From the NCBI GenBank assembly GCA_016213845.1, contig JACQZN010000057.1, forward strand, positions 1 through 64,000: 64,000 nt of DNA, read 5' to 3'. Of the stretch, positions 1 to 9,220 are shown piece by piece. The stretch comes from Candidatus Wallbacteria bacterium (GTDB lineage Bacteria; Muiribacteriota; UBA6191; JACPRK01). Every line of letters begins with the position of its first letter. Position 1 is the stretch's first letter. A program made the position numbers and the translations under genes. The notes beneath the pieces are model-generated. The model did no database searches. It was not told the DNA's origin and was given only the letters and a program-made list of their open reading frames with translations.

Positions 1-559
1 GACGCACGCCTGCAGGGACGCCCGATGGGTCCAGCGCCAGAACGATCTGCCCAGGCGGCTGCGCGCGATCGAACACGAGCTCTCCGGGCCGCTCCGAGGA
101 GGCAACCATCGTGTCGACCGCAGCGCGCACGCGCGAGGCGGCTTCGCCGTCCGCCAGCAGCTCGAGTCCCTTGTAGGTCTCTGGCGGGAGCCGGCCACCC
201 TCGATCGGCACCACGTAGGCCAGCCTCTCGTTCATGAGCGTCAGCCAGAGCATCCGTTCGCGGATCACCGCGGTGATTCGCCCCGTGTCCCGGCCGCGAA
301 CCAGCAGCCGCCCCTCCAACTTCAGTCCGCGGCCGGGCTGCAGCCCGAACTGGGCGTCCCTGAGCGCAATCCCGGGCGCGACGCCCTCTGCCTGCTCCCC
401 CTCCACTAAGGTCGAAAAGCCGCCGCCGTAGCGGGCGATCAGCGCATCGAACCCGTCCGACGCGCCGCACGGCAGGGCTCCGGCCAGCCAGAACACGGCC
501 AGTCCCAGGGCCTCCAGGACCCTCGATCTCCTCAGGACACAACGCAGGGCCACTTTCAT
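1..559 (-). CDS. Exported protein of unknown function, 3' end beyond window
   Basis: The reading frame opens at an ATG at 559 and continues without a stop to the left edge, so at least 186 residues are present and the C-terminus is missing. The N-terminus has basic residues, then a hydrophobic stretch (about residues 16-28, ending LAGALPCGAS) that reads as a signal peptide. The rest is rich in beta-type residues and has no motif I recognise. The ATG overlaps the stop of the HEAT/TPR gene by 4 bp (ATGA), so it is the last visible gene of the operon that includes pseudopilin cassette A. The coupling suggests a periplasmic or surface role linked to that cassette. The function is unknown. Confidence 0.7.
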   Translation of the reverse strand, partial: MKVALRCVLRRSRVLEALGLAVFWLAGALPCGASDGFDALIARYGGGFSTLVEGEQAEGVAPGIALRDAQFGLQPGRGLKLEGRLLVRGRDTGRITAVIRERMLWLTLMNERLAYVVPIEGGRLPPETYKGLELLADGEAASRVRAAVDTMVASSERPGELVFDRAQPPGQIVLALDPSGVPAGVR

Positions 560-3061
560 TTCTTGCGCTCCAGCGACTTCAACACGCCGCTCGCCTTGTC
601 CGCCCAGGGGCTCCCCGCAGGCTCCCGCTCCAGCACGCTCGTCGCCAGCGCCCGGGCCAGGTCGCGCCGCCCCGTCTGAATGCACGCCACCGCCAGCTCG
701 ATGGTGACGCGCAGATCTCCGGGTGCCACCACGTGTGCCATGAAAAGCTGCCGGGCCCGTGTCGAGCTTCGCAGCCAGCGCCGCCGCCAGCTCCTGGACC
801 ACCCCAAGCTGCGCCTGGAACGCCTGCAGATACGCCCGCACGGATGCAGGCTGATCCCAGCGCCGGGCAAACACCTGCCCCAGCTCCAGGTACGGAGTCA
901 CCATCGGCCCGGGCGCGCTCTCCAGCAGGCTCCTCGCCAGTGCCCAGCCCTCCGGGGCCTCGGCCCCCATCAGTTCATGGAGCTTCAGATAGACGCCCTC
1001 GGCCGTCCCGTCGAGTCCCGACTCGGGTGAACGCGCGGCCTCCCGCAGCGCCATCGCGTCGCTCGCCGCCGCCCGCAACAGCTCCTCGATCCTCACGTCC
1101 CACCCGGCCGCCGGCGTAGGAAGCGAGGGCTCCTGGGCGGGTGCCGCGGCAAGCTGCGCGCCCGAGTCCGGCCTCACCGCGATGGGCTGCGGACCGCTGA
1201 CCAGCCCCGCAGCCGCGAACACTCCCGAGGTCGTGTCGGGGGTCTGAGGCCGTCGTTCGGTCCTGGCGCAGATGGCCTGCAGCAGGTCGGGGTGGCGCTC
1301 CAGCGCGGCGACGTCCAGCGTGCGTGCTATCGACTCCAGCGCTCTCAACCCGGCCCGCTGCTGATCGGAGCGCCGCGCGCCCGAAAGCAGCTTCTCGACC
1401 ACGCGAAGCTTGTCGAGCTGGCCGAACTTCCAGAGCGCCACCGCAGCCCCGGCTTGCACCCACGGGTCCGCCGACGCCAGGAGCGGCTCTACCAGCGAGG
1501 CCACCTCGAAAGCACTGAAAGCATCCACTCGCTCCATCGCCCTGCATGCCAGGGAGGGCCGCCCCGCGTTCAGACACTGTTTCAACTCGCTCTGCCCGCG
1601 CCGCCCAACCATCGCGAGCAGCGCGCGCTCCCGGGTCTCCTGGTCCGGCGCGTCGGCCGCCAGCCGCTCCAGCTGCGCCGTCCAGGCGGGTTCCGGCAGG
1701 TTCGCCACGAGGTCGACGCACCAGGGCGCCAGGTGGGGCGCCGGGTGGGCCGGCAGCGGCTGCAGGGCATCCGGAGGACACCCGGGCGCCAGCTTCGTCA
1801 GCGCCGCCATCAGAGCTGCCTGGACCGACGGCACGTCCTCCTGGCAGAACCGCTCCACCAGCTTGCGGCAGAGCCCTGCGTCCAGCATCCGCGTCGCCGC
1901 CGCGGCGCCCGCGCGCCTGACGCCCGGCAGAGCCGCGCCCAGCATCTCTTCGATCGCGCTCACCGCCTGCGCACCCCGGCTCGGCGCCGAGGCCGCCAGC
2001 GCGGCGGCCCGAGCCAGCGGCGAGAAGTGATCGTAAAAGCGTTTGAGGATGAACTCACTCCTGGTGGCGTCCGGAACGAGGATCGCAACAGCCTCGATGG
2101 CCGCTGCCAGGAGCTCTTCGCCTACCGGCTCGTCGAGCAGGGATTGCACCCCAGCCAGCGGCGGCTCCCCTGGCTGCGCAACCAGCGCCCGCAACGCTTC
2201 GGCCCGGACCCTGAAGTCGCCCTTTCCGAAGGCCATCTGCTCCAGGCGGCGCGCGATTCTCGGGTCCCTCTTGCCGGCCAGCCCGCGCAGAGCGGCCAGC
2301 GCCACCCTCGGCGAACCGTCCCCCGTCAGGGAGACCAGCAGGTCGACCGGCCTGGCGCCCGCCTGCCGCGAGAGCGCGGCCGCCGCCGCGAACCGGACCG
2401 TCGCGCTCGCGTCCACGGCAGCACTCTGCAGCCCGGACATCGCATCGGCGCCCCGCAGCCCGGCGCTCAATGCCAGCGCTCGCGGGCGCAGCGCCGCCGA
2501 TTTTCCGGCCGCGACCTCGGCGACCAGCCGGGCAGCCCCGGGGTCTCCCCCGCGCGCCAGCACCTCCAGCACATCTCCCGTGGCCGAGCCTTCCCGCAGC
2601 AATCGCGTCGCTTCCGCCACGGCATCCGGGTGGCCGAGCGCCGCAAGCACGCGCCACAGCTCCTCGCCGGCCGGACTCGACGCGGCCACGGCACGCGCCT
2701 GGGTCAACAGCTCCTGAACGCACGGCCGCAAGAGCTCGACGGCTGCCTCCCGGATCTCGTCGGCAGTGAGGGCCAGCATGTCGGCGGGCCGCCACCCGTG
2801 GTCGGAGCTGGTCTCCAGCAGCGTTCCCGACCGCTCCATTGCGGCCGTCTCCCGGACGCGCCGGCGGATGCGTCGCGCCAGGGACTGCGTCCAGCCGTCG
2901 CGGTCTCGCTCGAAGCGGTCCAGCACCCGCGAAACCTCGTCGGCCGCAGCCACGTCGAGCCGCTCTTCCAGCCATCGAAGCGCCTGCCTCCGGGCCAGCG
3001 GTTGCTCGTGCGCGGCCCAGGCCTCGACACAGGTGATCAGAGGGCTGCTCATCGAAGCCAT
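556..3061 (-). CDS. HEAT-repeat/TPR protein, interrupted by an apparent single-base frameshift
   Basis: From the ATG at 3061 a single frame encodes about 772 residues of alpha-helical, Ala/Leu/Arg-rich repeats typical of HEAT scaffolds. Near 743-746 (four A on the plus strand, TTTT in the gene) the coherent protein continues one base out of phase. It ends at 556 with a TPR-like helical pair (MAHVVAPGDLRVTIELAVAC and onward). Dropping one T gives about 834 residues. Without the shift, the frame becomes Arg/Gly/His-rich nonsense and runs through into the next gene. The start lies 4 bases after the stop of the GspJ-like gene, so it belongs to the cassette A operon. Such proteins usually act as protein-binding scaffolds. 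No signal peptide is seen, so it is probably cytoplasmic. Confidence 0.75.
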
Positions 3062-3065
3062 CCTG

Positions 3066-3704
3066 TCACGGCACCGAAACTGGGTTCCAGTACGGATCGA
3101 GCTGCCGGCGCGAGTAGGGCTGCAGCGCCGCGCTGGTCACCAGCTCCCGCGTCAGCTCGCCCACGCGAGCGCCCAGCTCGATCCGCACGAGCAGCGGCGC
3201 GTAGGCCGCGTGCATCCGGGTCGAGTAGTCGAGCATCGGAGCCTCCAGCCGGCAGGTGTAGAGCGTGAACCGCGCCGACGTCAGCGCCACCGAAACCACC
3301 TGCTCGGTGGTGCCTGTACCGGGCGGAGAGCCGCCGCCCGGCAGAGGTCCCAGCCGCCGCAGCAACCTGGGCGGGTTGGAGGCCGCATCAAAGCTCCAGC
3401 GGCACTCCGCCAAGCCCGGCCTGCCAGCTCCGCCGCCCGCCAGCGCCCGAGGAAACGTCATCCCCAGCCCGCCGGCGCCGATCTCGATGGCCCGGCCGGA
3501 CTCCGCGTCGATGTAGGCCGCCCTCAGGTCGGCGCGCACCCGCGACACCACCAGCTCCAGCTCCTGCGCCATCGATGCCTCGGCATCGCCTCGGGCCACA
3601 CCCGTCGAGCTCAACCGCAGGACGTCGAACACCCCGGCGAGGACGATCGAGAGGATCGCCATGACGATCATCAGCTCGATCAGCGTGAAGGCTCGCCGTC
3701 TCAC
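3066..3704 (-). CDS. GspJ/PilW-like minor pseudopilin (cassette A)
   Basis: This 212-residue protein starts with GTG at 3704, overlapping the upstream stop (GTGA). It begins VRRRAFTLIELMIVMAILS, a prepilin leader of four or five residues, the F-T-L-I-E motif with Glu at +5, and a hydrophobic N-terminal helix. The residue before the cleavage site is Ala rather than the usual Gly. The C-terminal domain is beta-rich and contains Cys residues. By family, such proteins are processed by a prepilin peptidase and join the tip complex of a type II secretion pseudopilus or type IV pilus. It lies directly after the GspI-like gene, the usual order in secretion operons. GspJ versus PilW cannot be decided from sequence alone. 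Confidence 0.85.
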   Translation of the reverse strand: MRRRAFTLIELMIVMAILSIVLAGVFDVLRLSSTGVARGDAEASMAQELELVVSRVRADLRAAYIDAESGRAIEIGAGGLGMTFPRALAGGGAGRPGLAECRWSFDAASNPPRLLRRLGPLPGGGSPPGTGTTEQVVSVALTSARFTLYTCRLEAPMLDYSTRMHAAYAPLLVRIELGARVGELTRELVTSAALQPYSRRQLDPYWNPVSVP

Positions 3705-4228
3705 GGGCCTATCATCCTCCAGAGTCGTACCGATCGCACCGCGTCCGGGCCGCGGCTCGGCTCCAACCACGCCACTGTCACGGTGAGCTTCAACATCGGA
3801 ACCTGCGGCTCCGGTGACGCGTCGGTCACCTCGAGCCTGCGAAAGAAGCGACCCATGTCGGCCGGGTAGCGGTACGTGTCCTGCGCGAACGCCGGCGCCA
3901 GCACCGACGCGCCTTCGACCAGGTAGGCCTGCTTGAGCGTCTCCACCGGCATCTCCTCGACCACGATCGGCCCCCGCAGGCCGTCGGTCGGCAGCGTCGC
4001 GCCCCATTCGAGCGCCTCGATTGCCAGGTTCCGCGCCACCATCTCGTTCCAGCTGGCGGCGATTCCCTGGCGGCTGGAGACCAGCAATCCGATGGCCGGC
4101 ACCGCCATGACGACCACGATCGCCCCGACCAGCACCGCCTCGACCAGGCTCAGTCCGCGCGCGGCACGCCCTCCCCGCCTCGGGCCCACTTGCCCGTTTC
4201 TCGCCTTTCGATTCTCGATCCTCTTCAA
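3701..4228 (-). CDS. GspI/PilV-like minor pseudopilin (cassette A)
   Basis: The 175-residue product has a basic leader followed by ARG then LSLVEAVLVGAIVVV: Gly at -1, Glu at +5 and a hydrophobic helix, the class III prepilin pattern. The TTG at 4228 overlaps the stop of the PilX-like gene (TTGA), and I take it as the start. The leader is unusually long, about 25 residues. Part of it (IENRKARN) is translated from four heptanucleotide repeats at 4196-4223, so the N-terminus may have been extended by repeat DNA. It sits between PilX-like and GspJ-like genes, with overlaps on both sides. A role as a minor pseudopilin in the tip complex is likely. Confidence 0.82.
   Translation of the reverse strand: MKRIENRKARNGQVGPRRGGRAARGLSLVEAVLVGAIVVVMAVPAIGLLVSSRQGIAASWNEMVARNLAIEALEWGATLPTDGLRGPIVVEEMPVETLKQAYLVEGASVLAPAFAQDTYRYPADMGRFFRRLEVTDASPEPQVPMLKLTVTVAWLEPSRGPDAVRSVRLWRMIGP
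4196..4223. repeat. Four heptanucleotide units inside a pseudopilin leader
   Basis: Plus strand units gtttctc, gcctttc, gattctc and gatcctc follow each other exactly every 7 bases. The gattctc unit is the complement of the gagaatc unit in the arrays at 12956 and 24994. Here the array is translated as part of the leader of the GspI-like gene. Confidence 0.6.
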
Positions 4229-5535
4229 GGCGCCTCCGAAACGGTCGCAACCGGGTACTGCGCCATCGAGAAGCCATACGCCGCCGGCTCGGAGTCGCCT
4301 GAGCCCGGGACGATGGCCCTGTCACCCGGATTCGAGGGAGCCCGGTAGCTGCCTGCCGCGCGCCCGTTGAAGCAGAGCGGATCGTACACCAGCACGGCCT
4401 GGAAGATGCTGCTGGGTATCGCGGAGGCGATGCACCCGTGCACCTGCATCTTGACGGTCCCACCCGTCGGCTCCACGAGCGCGCGCTCCCCCATTGCCAC
4501 CAGAGACGCCTCCACGGGCCTATCGTCGGCGCGGATGACGCGGTTCTTGCCCAGTGCCTGCAGCACCAGGAGCTCGTCGGTCCCCTCGGGGACCTCGCGG
4601 ACGACGCCGCCTAGGCGCACGTCTCCCGCGAAGGCGAGCTTGCCGTGCGCCCGGAAGCGGCTCCACTCGGGAAGCTCGAGCCCCTCGCCGCACATCACGA
4701 TCGCTTCCGGGAGCGCCAGCAGCGTCGGGTCGGCCTCGACGGGGTAGAGAAACCGAAGGGCCGCCGCCGCGGTCGGCAAGACGTAGCTGGCGGCGGCCAC
4801 GGGCAGGTCGAAGGCGCTCGCCTGCACTAGCGGCTGGAAGGAGTCGGCCATGGCGGGCTCGTCCATCAGGACGAAGCTGGTCACCTTGGCCTCGAGCGGA
4901 TCCTCGGGACCTTCGTCGATGTTCACGTGCGAGAGCACGTCGCCCAGCTGGCGGGCCTCCATCCCACCCAGGCCCCCGATGAAGTACTTCACGCGGTCGC
5001 TCGGCACGGGCGGCCGCAGGTTGGAGAGCCGGCAGTCGAAGTACTGGACGATCAGCCGCTCGGCCAGGTCCACCTTGGCTCGGGCTTGGAACCGCACCTG
5101 CCCCAGGTAGGCGCGGTCGTAAGGCCAGTCGAGCGAGATCTCGTCGGCGCCGCGGCGCACCTTGCGGCGGGTGTCGACGATCCGCACGGCCACCGGCTCC
5201 ACGGTCTGGGTGGGCCATGCCGGCCCGGCGGCGGCCTCGGCCTTCGCGCCTTCCGCCACGATCGGCAGCGAGCCAGCGGTCGGGTCGGCCGTGCGAACGA
5301 AGTCGAAGGCCGGTGTGCCCCTCTGGTTCACGGTTCCGAGGAACCTGAGCCGGGCCTCCTCGATCGCGGAGAGCGCCAGCACCTCGGCTTGCTGCCCGAA
5401 CCGGCTGCGCCGCGAGAGTGTGCGGAGCGTTTCACTCCTCTGGTACAGGATGAGCACGAGCCCCAAGGCGCTGATGATCACGAACAGCGCGATGAGCATC
5501 GCGCTGCCGCGGCCGTCGAATCGTCTGGAGCGCAT
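4225..5535 (-). CDS. PilX/GspK-like large membrane-anchored protein (cassette A)
   Basis: This protein of about 436 residues begins MRSRRFDGRGSAMLIALFVI, a short basic leader, then one membrane helix and a helical stretch rich in Arg and Glu. That is the usual N-terminus of PilX and GspK proteins. I chose the ATG at 5535; the frame stays open upstream, but the extra 54 residues look non-coding. The long C-terminal domain is beta-rich and has no catalytic motif I recognise. It overlaps the GspI-like gene by 4 bp, so the two are co-transcribed. GspK-type proteins cap the pseudopilus tip. Sequence similarity to the other large cassette proteins is limited mainly to the head region. Confidence 0.7.
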   Translation of the reverse strand: MRSRRFDGRGSAMLIALFVIISALGLVLILYQRSETLRTLSRRSRFGQQAEVLALSAIEEARLRFLGTVNQRGTPAFDFVRTADPTAGSLPIVAEGAKAEAAAGPAWPTQTVEPVAVRIVDTRRKVRRGADEISLDWPYDRAYLGQVRFQARAKVDLAERLIVQYFDCRLSNLRPPVPSDRVKYFIGGLGGMEARQLGDVLSHVNIDEGPEDPLEAKVTSFVLMDEPAMADSFQPLVQASAFDLPVAAASYVLPTAAAALRFLYPVEADPTLLALPEAIVMCGEGLELPEWSRFRAHGKLAFAGDVRLGGVVREVPEGTDELLVLQALGKNRVIRADDRPVEASLVAMGERALVEPTGGTVKMQVHGCIASAIPSSIFQAVLVYDPLCFNGRAAGSYRAPSNPGDRAIVPGSGDSEPAAYGFSMAQYPVATVSEAP

Positions 5536-5629
5536 CGGTGTTCGGCGGACCCGGAGTGACCGTGACAGGCTCAGCCGCTCGCCTGGTAGCTGGACATCGG
5601 GCGCGTGGCCGTTGTGGCCCGTGAGCGCG

Positions 5630-6958
5630 TCAGAACCAGCCGCTGACCGTGTCCCAGGCGTCGCCCAGTGCGTCACCGATGGCGCTGGCCGCGTCACCGA
5701 TTGCGCCGGCGATGCCGCTGATGACGGCGCCCACGCCCGTCAGGACCCAGCCGACGCCCTTCGTGATGGCCCCGAGCACCGTCGCGCCCGCGCCGGCGAC
5801 CTTGTTGAAGAAGCCGCCCTCATTCCACTTCTTGGCGCCCCAACCCATCATGCTGTCGCCCGCGCTCTGGAGAGCGTTGCCCGCGAGCGTCGGGATCGCC
5901 CCGACCACGCCGCCGATCACCTTCGTGAACCCGCCGCCAACCATCGTGAAGAAACCGCCGATTCGCTCCCCGACCGTGCGACCGCCGCCGGTCAAGTCCT
6001 CCCAGCCGCGCGTCACGTCGCGCAGCCCGCTGGTCAGAACCTCCACCGACGTGCGGCCGTTGAGCCCATACAGGGCGGTGTTGATGCGTTCCCAGGCGCC
6101 CGGCGGGTCCTTCGAGACGGACATGTAATAGTTGTTGAAGCCCGCTATCTCGCCAAGCGCCGGCTTGTCCCAGCACTTGGCGACCTCGGCTTCGGAAAGC
6201 CACTTGGAGCCGCCCCAGTAGGTATCCTCGAACTGCCACTCGCGCTCGCCCTTGTCGTTGATGCGGTAGCCCTTCACGGACGCCCAGTGGAGCTTCTCGA
6301 GGTCGCCGCCGCCGCCGACGTTCACCAGCATCATGATGCGCTCGTCGCGATCCACCGCCCGGGCGATGTCGTCGAGCGAACCGTTGTTTCGATCGGTGAC
6401 GCTGTGGCCGGCTCGCTGAAGGTAGCGCTTGATGTCGTGGGGACTGGTGCCGAACTTGATGGGCACGATCTCGTCGAAGATCTCCTTCAGGTTGACGTCG
6501 TGCCCGAAGCTCTGGAGGATGGTCGCAACGGCGTAGGCACCGCACGGGTTGCCCGCGTCCCCGAGCTTGTCTCGACCGGCGACGGTGGTGATCCCGTCCA
6601 CGAACACGCCCTTGGACGGATCGGGCTTATCGGCTCCGGAGGTGCTCCCCGAGCCCGAAGATGTACCGGTCCCTCCGCCGCCCAGCTCCGTCGGCACCAG
6701 CTTCTCCAGGCGGGCGATCTCGTCCCGGAGCTCCTTGGCGCGGTCTGTGTCGAAGCCGTTCTTGGTGACCTCTTCGCGGTACTCGGCGCGCAACTTTTGA
6801 AGTTGTGCCGCTACCTCCGCGGCCCCCTTACCAGCGCCCTCCGGGGGCGCCGCGGGAACGGCTAGCGGGGCCAGGGCGAGAACCAGGAGCAGCCAGAGGC
6901 CGGTCCGGACACGCCTGGAGAACAACCCTTGGAGTTGCCGTGCGGCGCCGTTGAACAT
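5630..6958 (-). CDS. Exported C39-like cysteine peptidase with glycine-rich amphipathic tail
   Basis: The 442-residue product starts at an ATG with GGAGG 5 bases upstream. A signal peptide or anchor (residues 19-37) is followed by a charged coiled-coil (45-90) and a Gly/Ser linker. The core carries GNPCGAYAVATILQSFG (Cys139), LHWASVKGY (His224) and FEDTYWG (Asp245), the Cys, His and Asp pattern of papain-like C39 peptidases. From about residue 300 to the end, Gly, Ala and Val dominate in short amphipathic helices, as in membrane-active peptides or glycine zippers. It is upstream of cassette A in the same direction, 94 bases from the PilX-like gene. It may process or accompany cassette A products. 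The peptidase assignment is by motif only. Confidence 0.65.
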   Translation of the reverse strand: MFNGAARQLQGLFSRRVRTGLWLLLVLALAPLAVPAAPPEGAGKGAAEVAAQLQKLRAEYREEVTKNGFDTDRAKELRDEIARLEKLVPTELGGGGTGTSSGSGSTSGADKPDPSKGVFVDGITTVAGRDKLGDAGNPCGAYAVATILQSFGHDVNLKEIFDEIVPIKFGTSPHDIKRYLQRAGHSVTDRNNGSLDDIARAVDRDERIMMLVNVGGGGDLEKLHWASVKGYRINDKGEREWQFEDTYWGGSKWLSEAEVAKCWDKPALGEIAGFNNYYMSVSKDPPGAWERINTALYGLNGRTSVEVLTSGLRDVTRGWEDLTGGGRTVGERIGGFFTMVGGGFTKVIGGVVGAIPTLAGNALQSAGDSMMGWGAKKWNEGGFFNKVAGAGATVLGAITKGVGWVLTGVGAVISGIAGAIGDAASAIGDALGDAWDTVSGWF

Positions 6959-6972
6959 CGCGACCTCCCTCG

Positions 6973-6990
6973 GTCATACTCCAGTATGAC
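6973..6990. promoter_or_regulatory. 18-bp palindrome in divergent promoter region
   Basis: The sequence gtcatact, cc, agtatgac is perfectly symmetric apart from the CC centre. It fills the middle of the 61-base gap between the divergent C39-like gene and the plus-strand membrane-protein gene. Each arm contains a -10-like hexamer (catact or tatgac), so it could be a shared operator or a pair of overlapping divergent -10 boxes. Confidence 0.5.
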
Positions 6991-7019
6991 TCCGATTGGA
7001 GCTTTCGGCAAATCCCCTG

Positions 7020-8156
7020 ATGCCCCAGCCTTTCGACGCCGCCGGCCCCGCTCTTCGCAAGCTCTGCGAGGGTCTTGCCGTTCCCCACGCGTGGCGACGG
7101 GGGCGAGCGCTGACGGACCTGACGCCCTTTCAGGCCGTGCCGGAAGCTCGCTCGGCCCTCTCGATGCTGTCCGAAGGCGAGCCCGACCCCAGCCTGCGGG
7201 CACTGGCCCAGTCCGCGCTGGCCGAGCCCGCTCGAGGGTTGCCTGCCGAGCCCGGGCGGCTTGTCGCACGGCTGCTCGTGAGCGCCGAGCCTCTCTACCG
7301 CGAAGCCGCCCTCGCGGCCCTCTGTGACACGCCGGAGCTGGCCGCCAGCGCCGTGCATGAGGCGTCCGAGCTGCTTCGCGAGACGGCTCCGGACCAGGTC
7401 CACCGCCATCTGGGCACGCTCCTCTGGGAGCTAACGACGCCAGGGTCCGCAGTTCCGGCGACGCTGGCGACCGCGCTGGCCGCCAGCCTCGAGAAGTCCC
7501 GGCTCGAAAGGTCGGCCGAGTTCACGCCTCCCGCGCTGCGCTCCCAGCCCATTCGCACCGCCAGGCGACCCAGCGCCACCGAGCTCAAGTCGGCGACTCA
7601 GCCGGCCGCCAAGGCGGGCCCTTCCCCGCTTGCGACGGCCGCGGCCTGGGTCAGGACGCCGGCTTTCGCGGGCGTGGCTGCGGTGACCGCACTCCTCACA
7701 CTGGGTTTGGCGACTGCGCCCGAAACGCCCCCGGCGGCGACCCCTGCGCCAGCTGTGGCGGCTGCCCGGCCCGGCGATAAATTGTTCCGCGCAATGGAAC
7801 GTCGGCCGGTGCAGTTGTCGGGAGTCGTAGTCAAGGTCCTGCCGGGCCGCCGGGAACTGAAGCTCCAGGACGATGCATCCCGCTCCATCATGGAAGTGCG
7901 GCTCAAGACCGAGCTGCAGGCGGCCGTGGTCGACGGCACTCGCGTGCGCGTCGACGGAACGCTGGAGGGGCTGGGCGCCTTTGGTGACGCCGTCGTCGGG
8001 GCCGACACCGTGGCCGTCGACACGAAGCCCGCCGGATGGGGCTGGGATGCGAAGGCGCCGGGAAAGGGTCAGGCCGCGCCCGGCACCACCGAACGACCCG
8101 AGCCCGCGAGACGCTCCGGCATCGCCGAGGGCATCCGGACAAGGCCCTTGAGATGA
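7020..8156 (+). CDS. Single-pass membrane protein with periplasmic OB-fold-like domain
   Basis: From the ATG at 7020 this encodes 378 residues; a TTG at 6996 in the same frame would add eight. The first 150 residues are helical and HEAT-like, with runs such as YREAALAALCDTPELAASAV. A proline-rich linker leads to one membrane helix, FAGVAAVTALLTLGLATA. Beyond it is a small beta-rich domain with VQLSGVVVKVLPGRRELKLQ and a TRVRVDGTLEGLG turn, which looks like an OB fold. The topology is therefore a cytoplasmic repeat domain joined to an external beta domain. The stop overlaps the next ATG by 4 bp. The family is not recognised, but the layout resembles an anti-sigma-like or envelope sensor protein. 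Confidence 0.65.
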   Translation: MPQPFDAAGPALRKLCEGLAVPHAWRRGRALTDLTPFQAVPEARSALSMLSEGEPDPSLRALAQSALAEPARGLPAEPGRLVARLLVSAEPLYREAALAALCDTPELAASAVHEASELLRETAPDQVHRHLGTLLWELTTPGSAVPATLATALAASLEKSRLERSAEFTPPALRSQPIRTARRPSATELKSATQPAAKAGPSPLATAAAWVRTPAFAGVAAVTALLTLGLATAPETPPAATPAPAVAAARPGDKLFRAMERRPVQLSGVVVKVLPGRRELKLQDDASRSIMEVRLKTELQAAVVDGTRVRVDGTLEGLGAFGDAVVGADTVAVDTKPAGWGWDAKAPGKGQAAPGTTERPEPARRSGIAEGIRTRPLR

Positions 8157-9208
8157 CGTCGGTACCCGCAATCGAGGCCGCACGGGAACCGGCCAGCGCC
8201 GGCCCGATGGACCGCTCGGCGCGCGCCTTCCTGACGCTCGACCTCACCCAGGAGGTCGCCGCGGGAGAGCTCGCCCGGCCGCAACAATTCGTGGGCGCGC
8301 TGCGAACGCTCCTGGGCGACGAAGAAGCTCTCCCCCTGCTCGAGCGCCTTGCCAAGGAGGCGTCCGAACCCGACGTGCGGCTGCGGGCGCTGGAGGAGCT
8401 TGCGTCTGTCGAAGCTGGCCGGGAAGCAGACTCGATGGGCCAGACCTGGGTCTCCGAGGTCCTGAGCTGGCCGGACGCCGCGGATTCGAGCGCAGCCGCC
8501 CTGCTCGATGCAGGGCCGGACACGCATCGCGCCGCCGTTTCGTGCTGGGCCCGTGCCAGGAACCGCACTGGCCTCGAGGGGCCGCTGCGCGCACGACTGG
8601 CGGCCGAGGGTCAGCCGGGCTGGTTGAGGCGAAGCTTCCTGCGGACGCTGGCCGTCGTCGGAAACGAGCACACGCTTTCGGCCCTGCCGGCGATGCTGCG
8701 CTCCGAGGAGCTCCTCACCGCCAGGACCGCGATCGGCGCGGTCGTCGCCATCGGTTCGCCAATGGGAGTGGGCTTGCTCGGGAAGCTCCTTCAGGAGCGC
8801 CGCGGAGCCATCCAAGCCGACCTGGTTCGCGCCCTGCTCATCCTCGACCCGGAGCGCGGATCGGCCCCGCTCGCGTCGCTGGCCGCCGACCCCGAGCCCG
8901 CAAACCGCGCCGCCGCGCTGCACCTGGTCCGGACGTTCTCCCCGGCCACCGGTTCGCAGATCCTGCTGTCACGTCTGGAGCGGGAAGAGGAACCCACTCT
9001 TCTCGAGCCGTTGGCCCTGGCACTCTACGAGCGCCCTACCCAGGAGGTCGCAGCGGGCGTCGCCCACGCTGCCCGCCAGGGTGAATCGCCGCGCGCCCGC
9101 ACGTGCCGCGCGCTCCTGGCCCGCTTCGTGGAAGACGGAAAGCTCGACTCCGCAGCCGCCGAGCGCGCCCACGAAGGCTACTCACCCGGCGCCAACCCCG
9201 GGCAATAG
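8153..9208 (+). CDS. HEAT-repeat protein
   Basis: The ATG at 8153 overlaps the upstream stop (ATGA), giving 351 residues. The protein is almost entirely short helix pairs of HEAT type. Examples are LPLLERLAKEASEPDVRLRA, TARTAIGAVVAIGSPMGVGL and GSAPLASLAADPEPANRAAA. There is no signal peptide or membrane segment, so it should be cytoplasmic. It is co-transcribed with the single-pass membrane protein, whose cytoplasmic part also looks HEAT-like; the two may interact. The HEAT proteins at 556-3061 and 29195-31045 flank the pseudopilin cassettes in the same neighbourhood. Its binding partner is unknown. The start is well supported by the overlap. Confidence 0.75.
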   Translation: MTSVPAIEAAREPASAGPMDRSARAFLTLDLTQEVAAGELARPQQFVGALRTLLGDEEALPLLERLAKEASEPDVRLRALEELASVEAGREADSMGQTWVSEVLSWPDAADSSAAALLDAGPDTHRAAVSCWARARNRTGLEGPLRARLAAEGQPGWLRRSFLRTLAVVGNEHTLSALPAMLRSEELLTARTAIGAVVAIGSPMGVGLLGKLLQERRGAIQADLVRALLILDPERGSAPLASLAADPEPANRAAALHLVRTFSPATGSQILLSRLEREEEPTLLEPLALALYERPTQEVAAGVAHAARQGESPRARTCRALLARFVEDGKLDSAAAERAHEGYSPGANPGQ

Positions 9209-9220
9209 ACACAGCGAAAG

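Noticed and set aside
743-746. Programmed ribosomal frameshift in the HEAT/TPR gene
   Set aside because: The TTTT run lacks a clear slippery heptamer, stop codon or downstream structure; an indel or read error is simpler.
1292-3268. Large open frame on the plus strand opposite the HEAT/TPR gene
   Set aside because: Rich in Arg, Pro, His and Gln with no motif; it is the antisense shadow of the minus-strand gene, typical at high GC.
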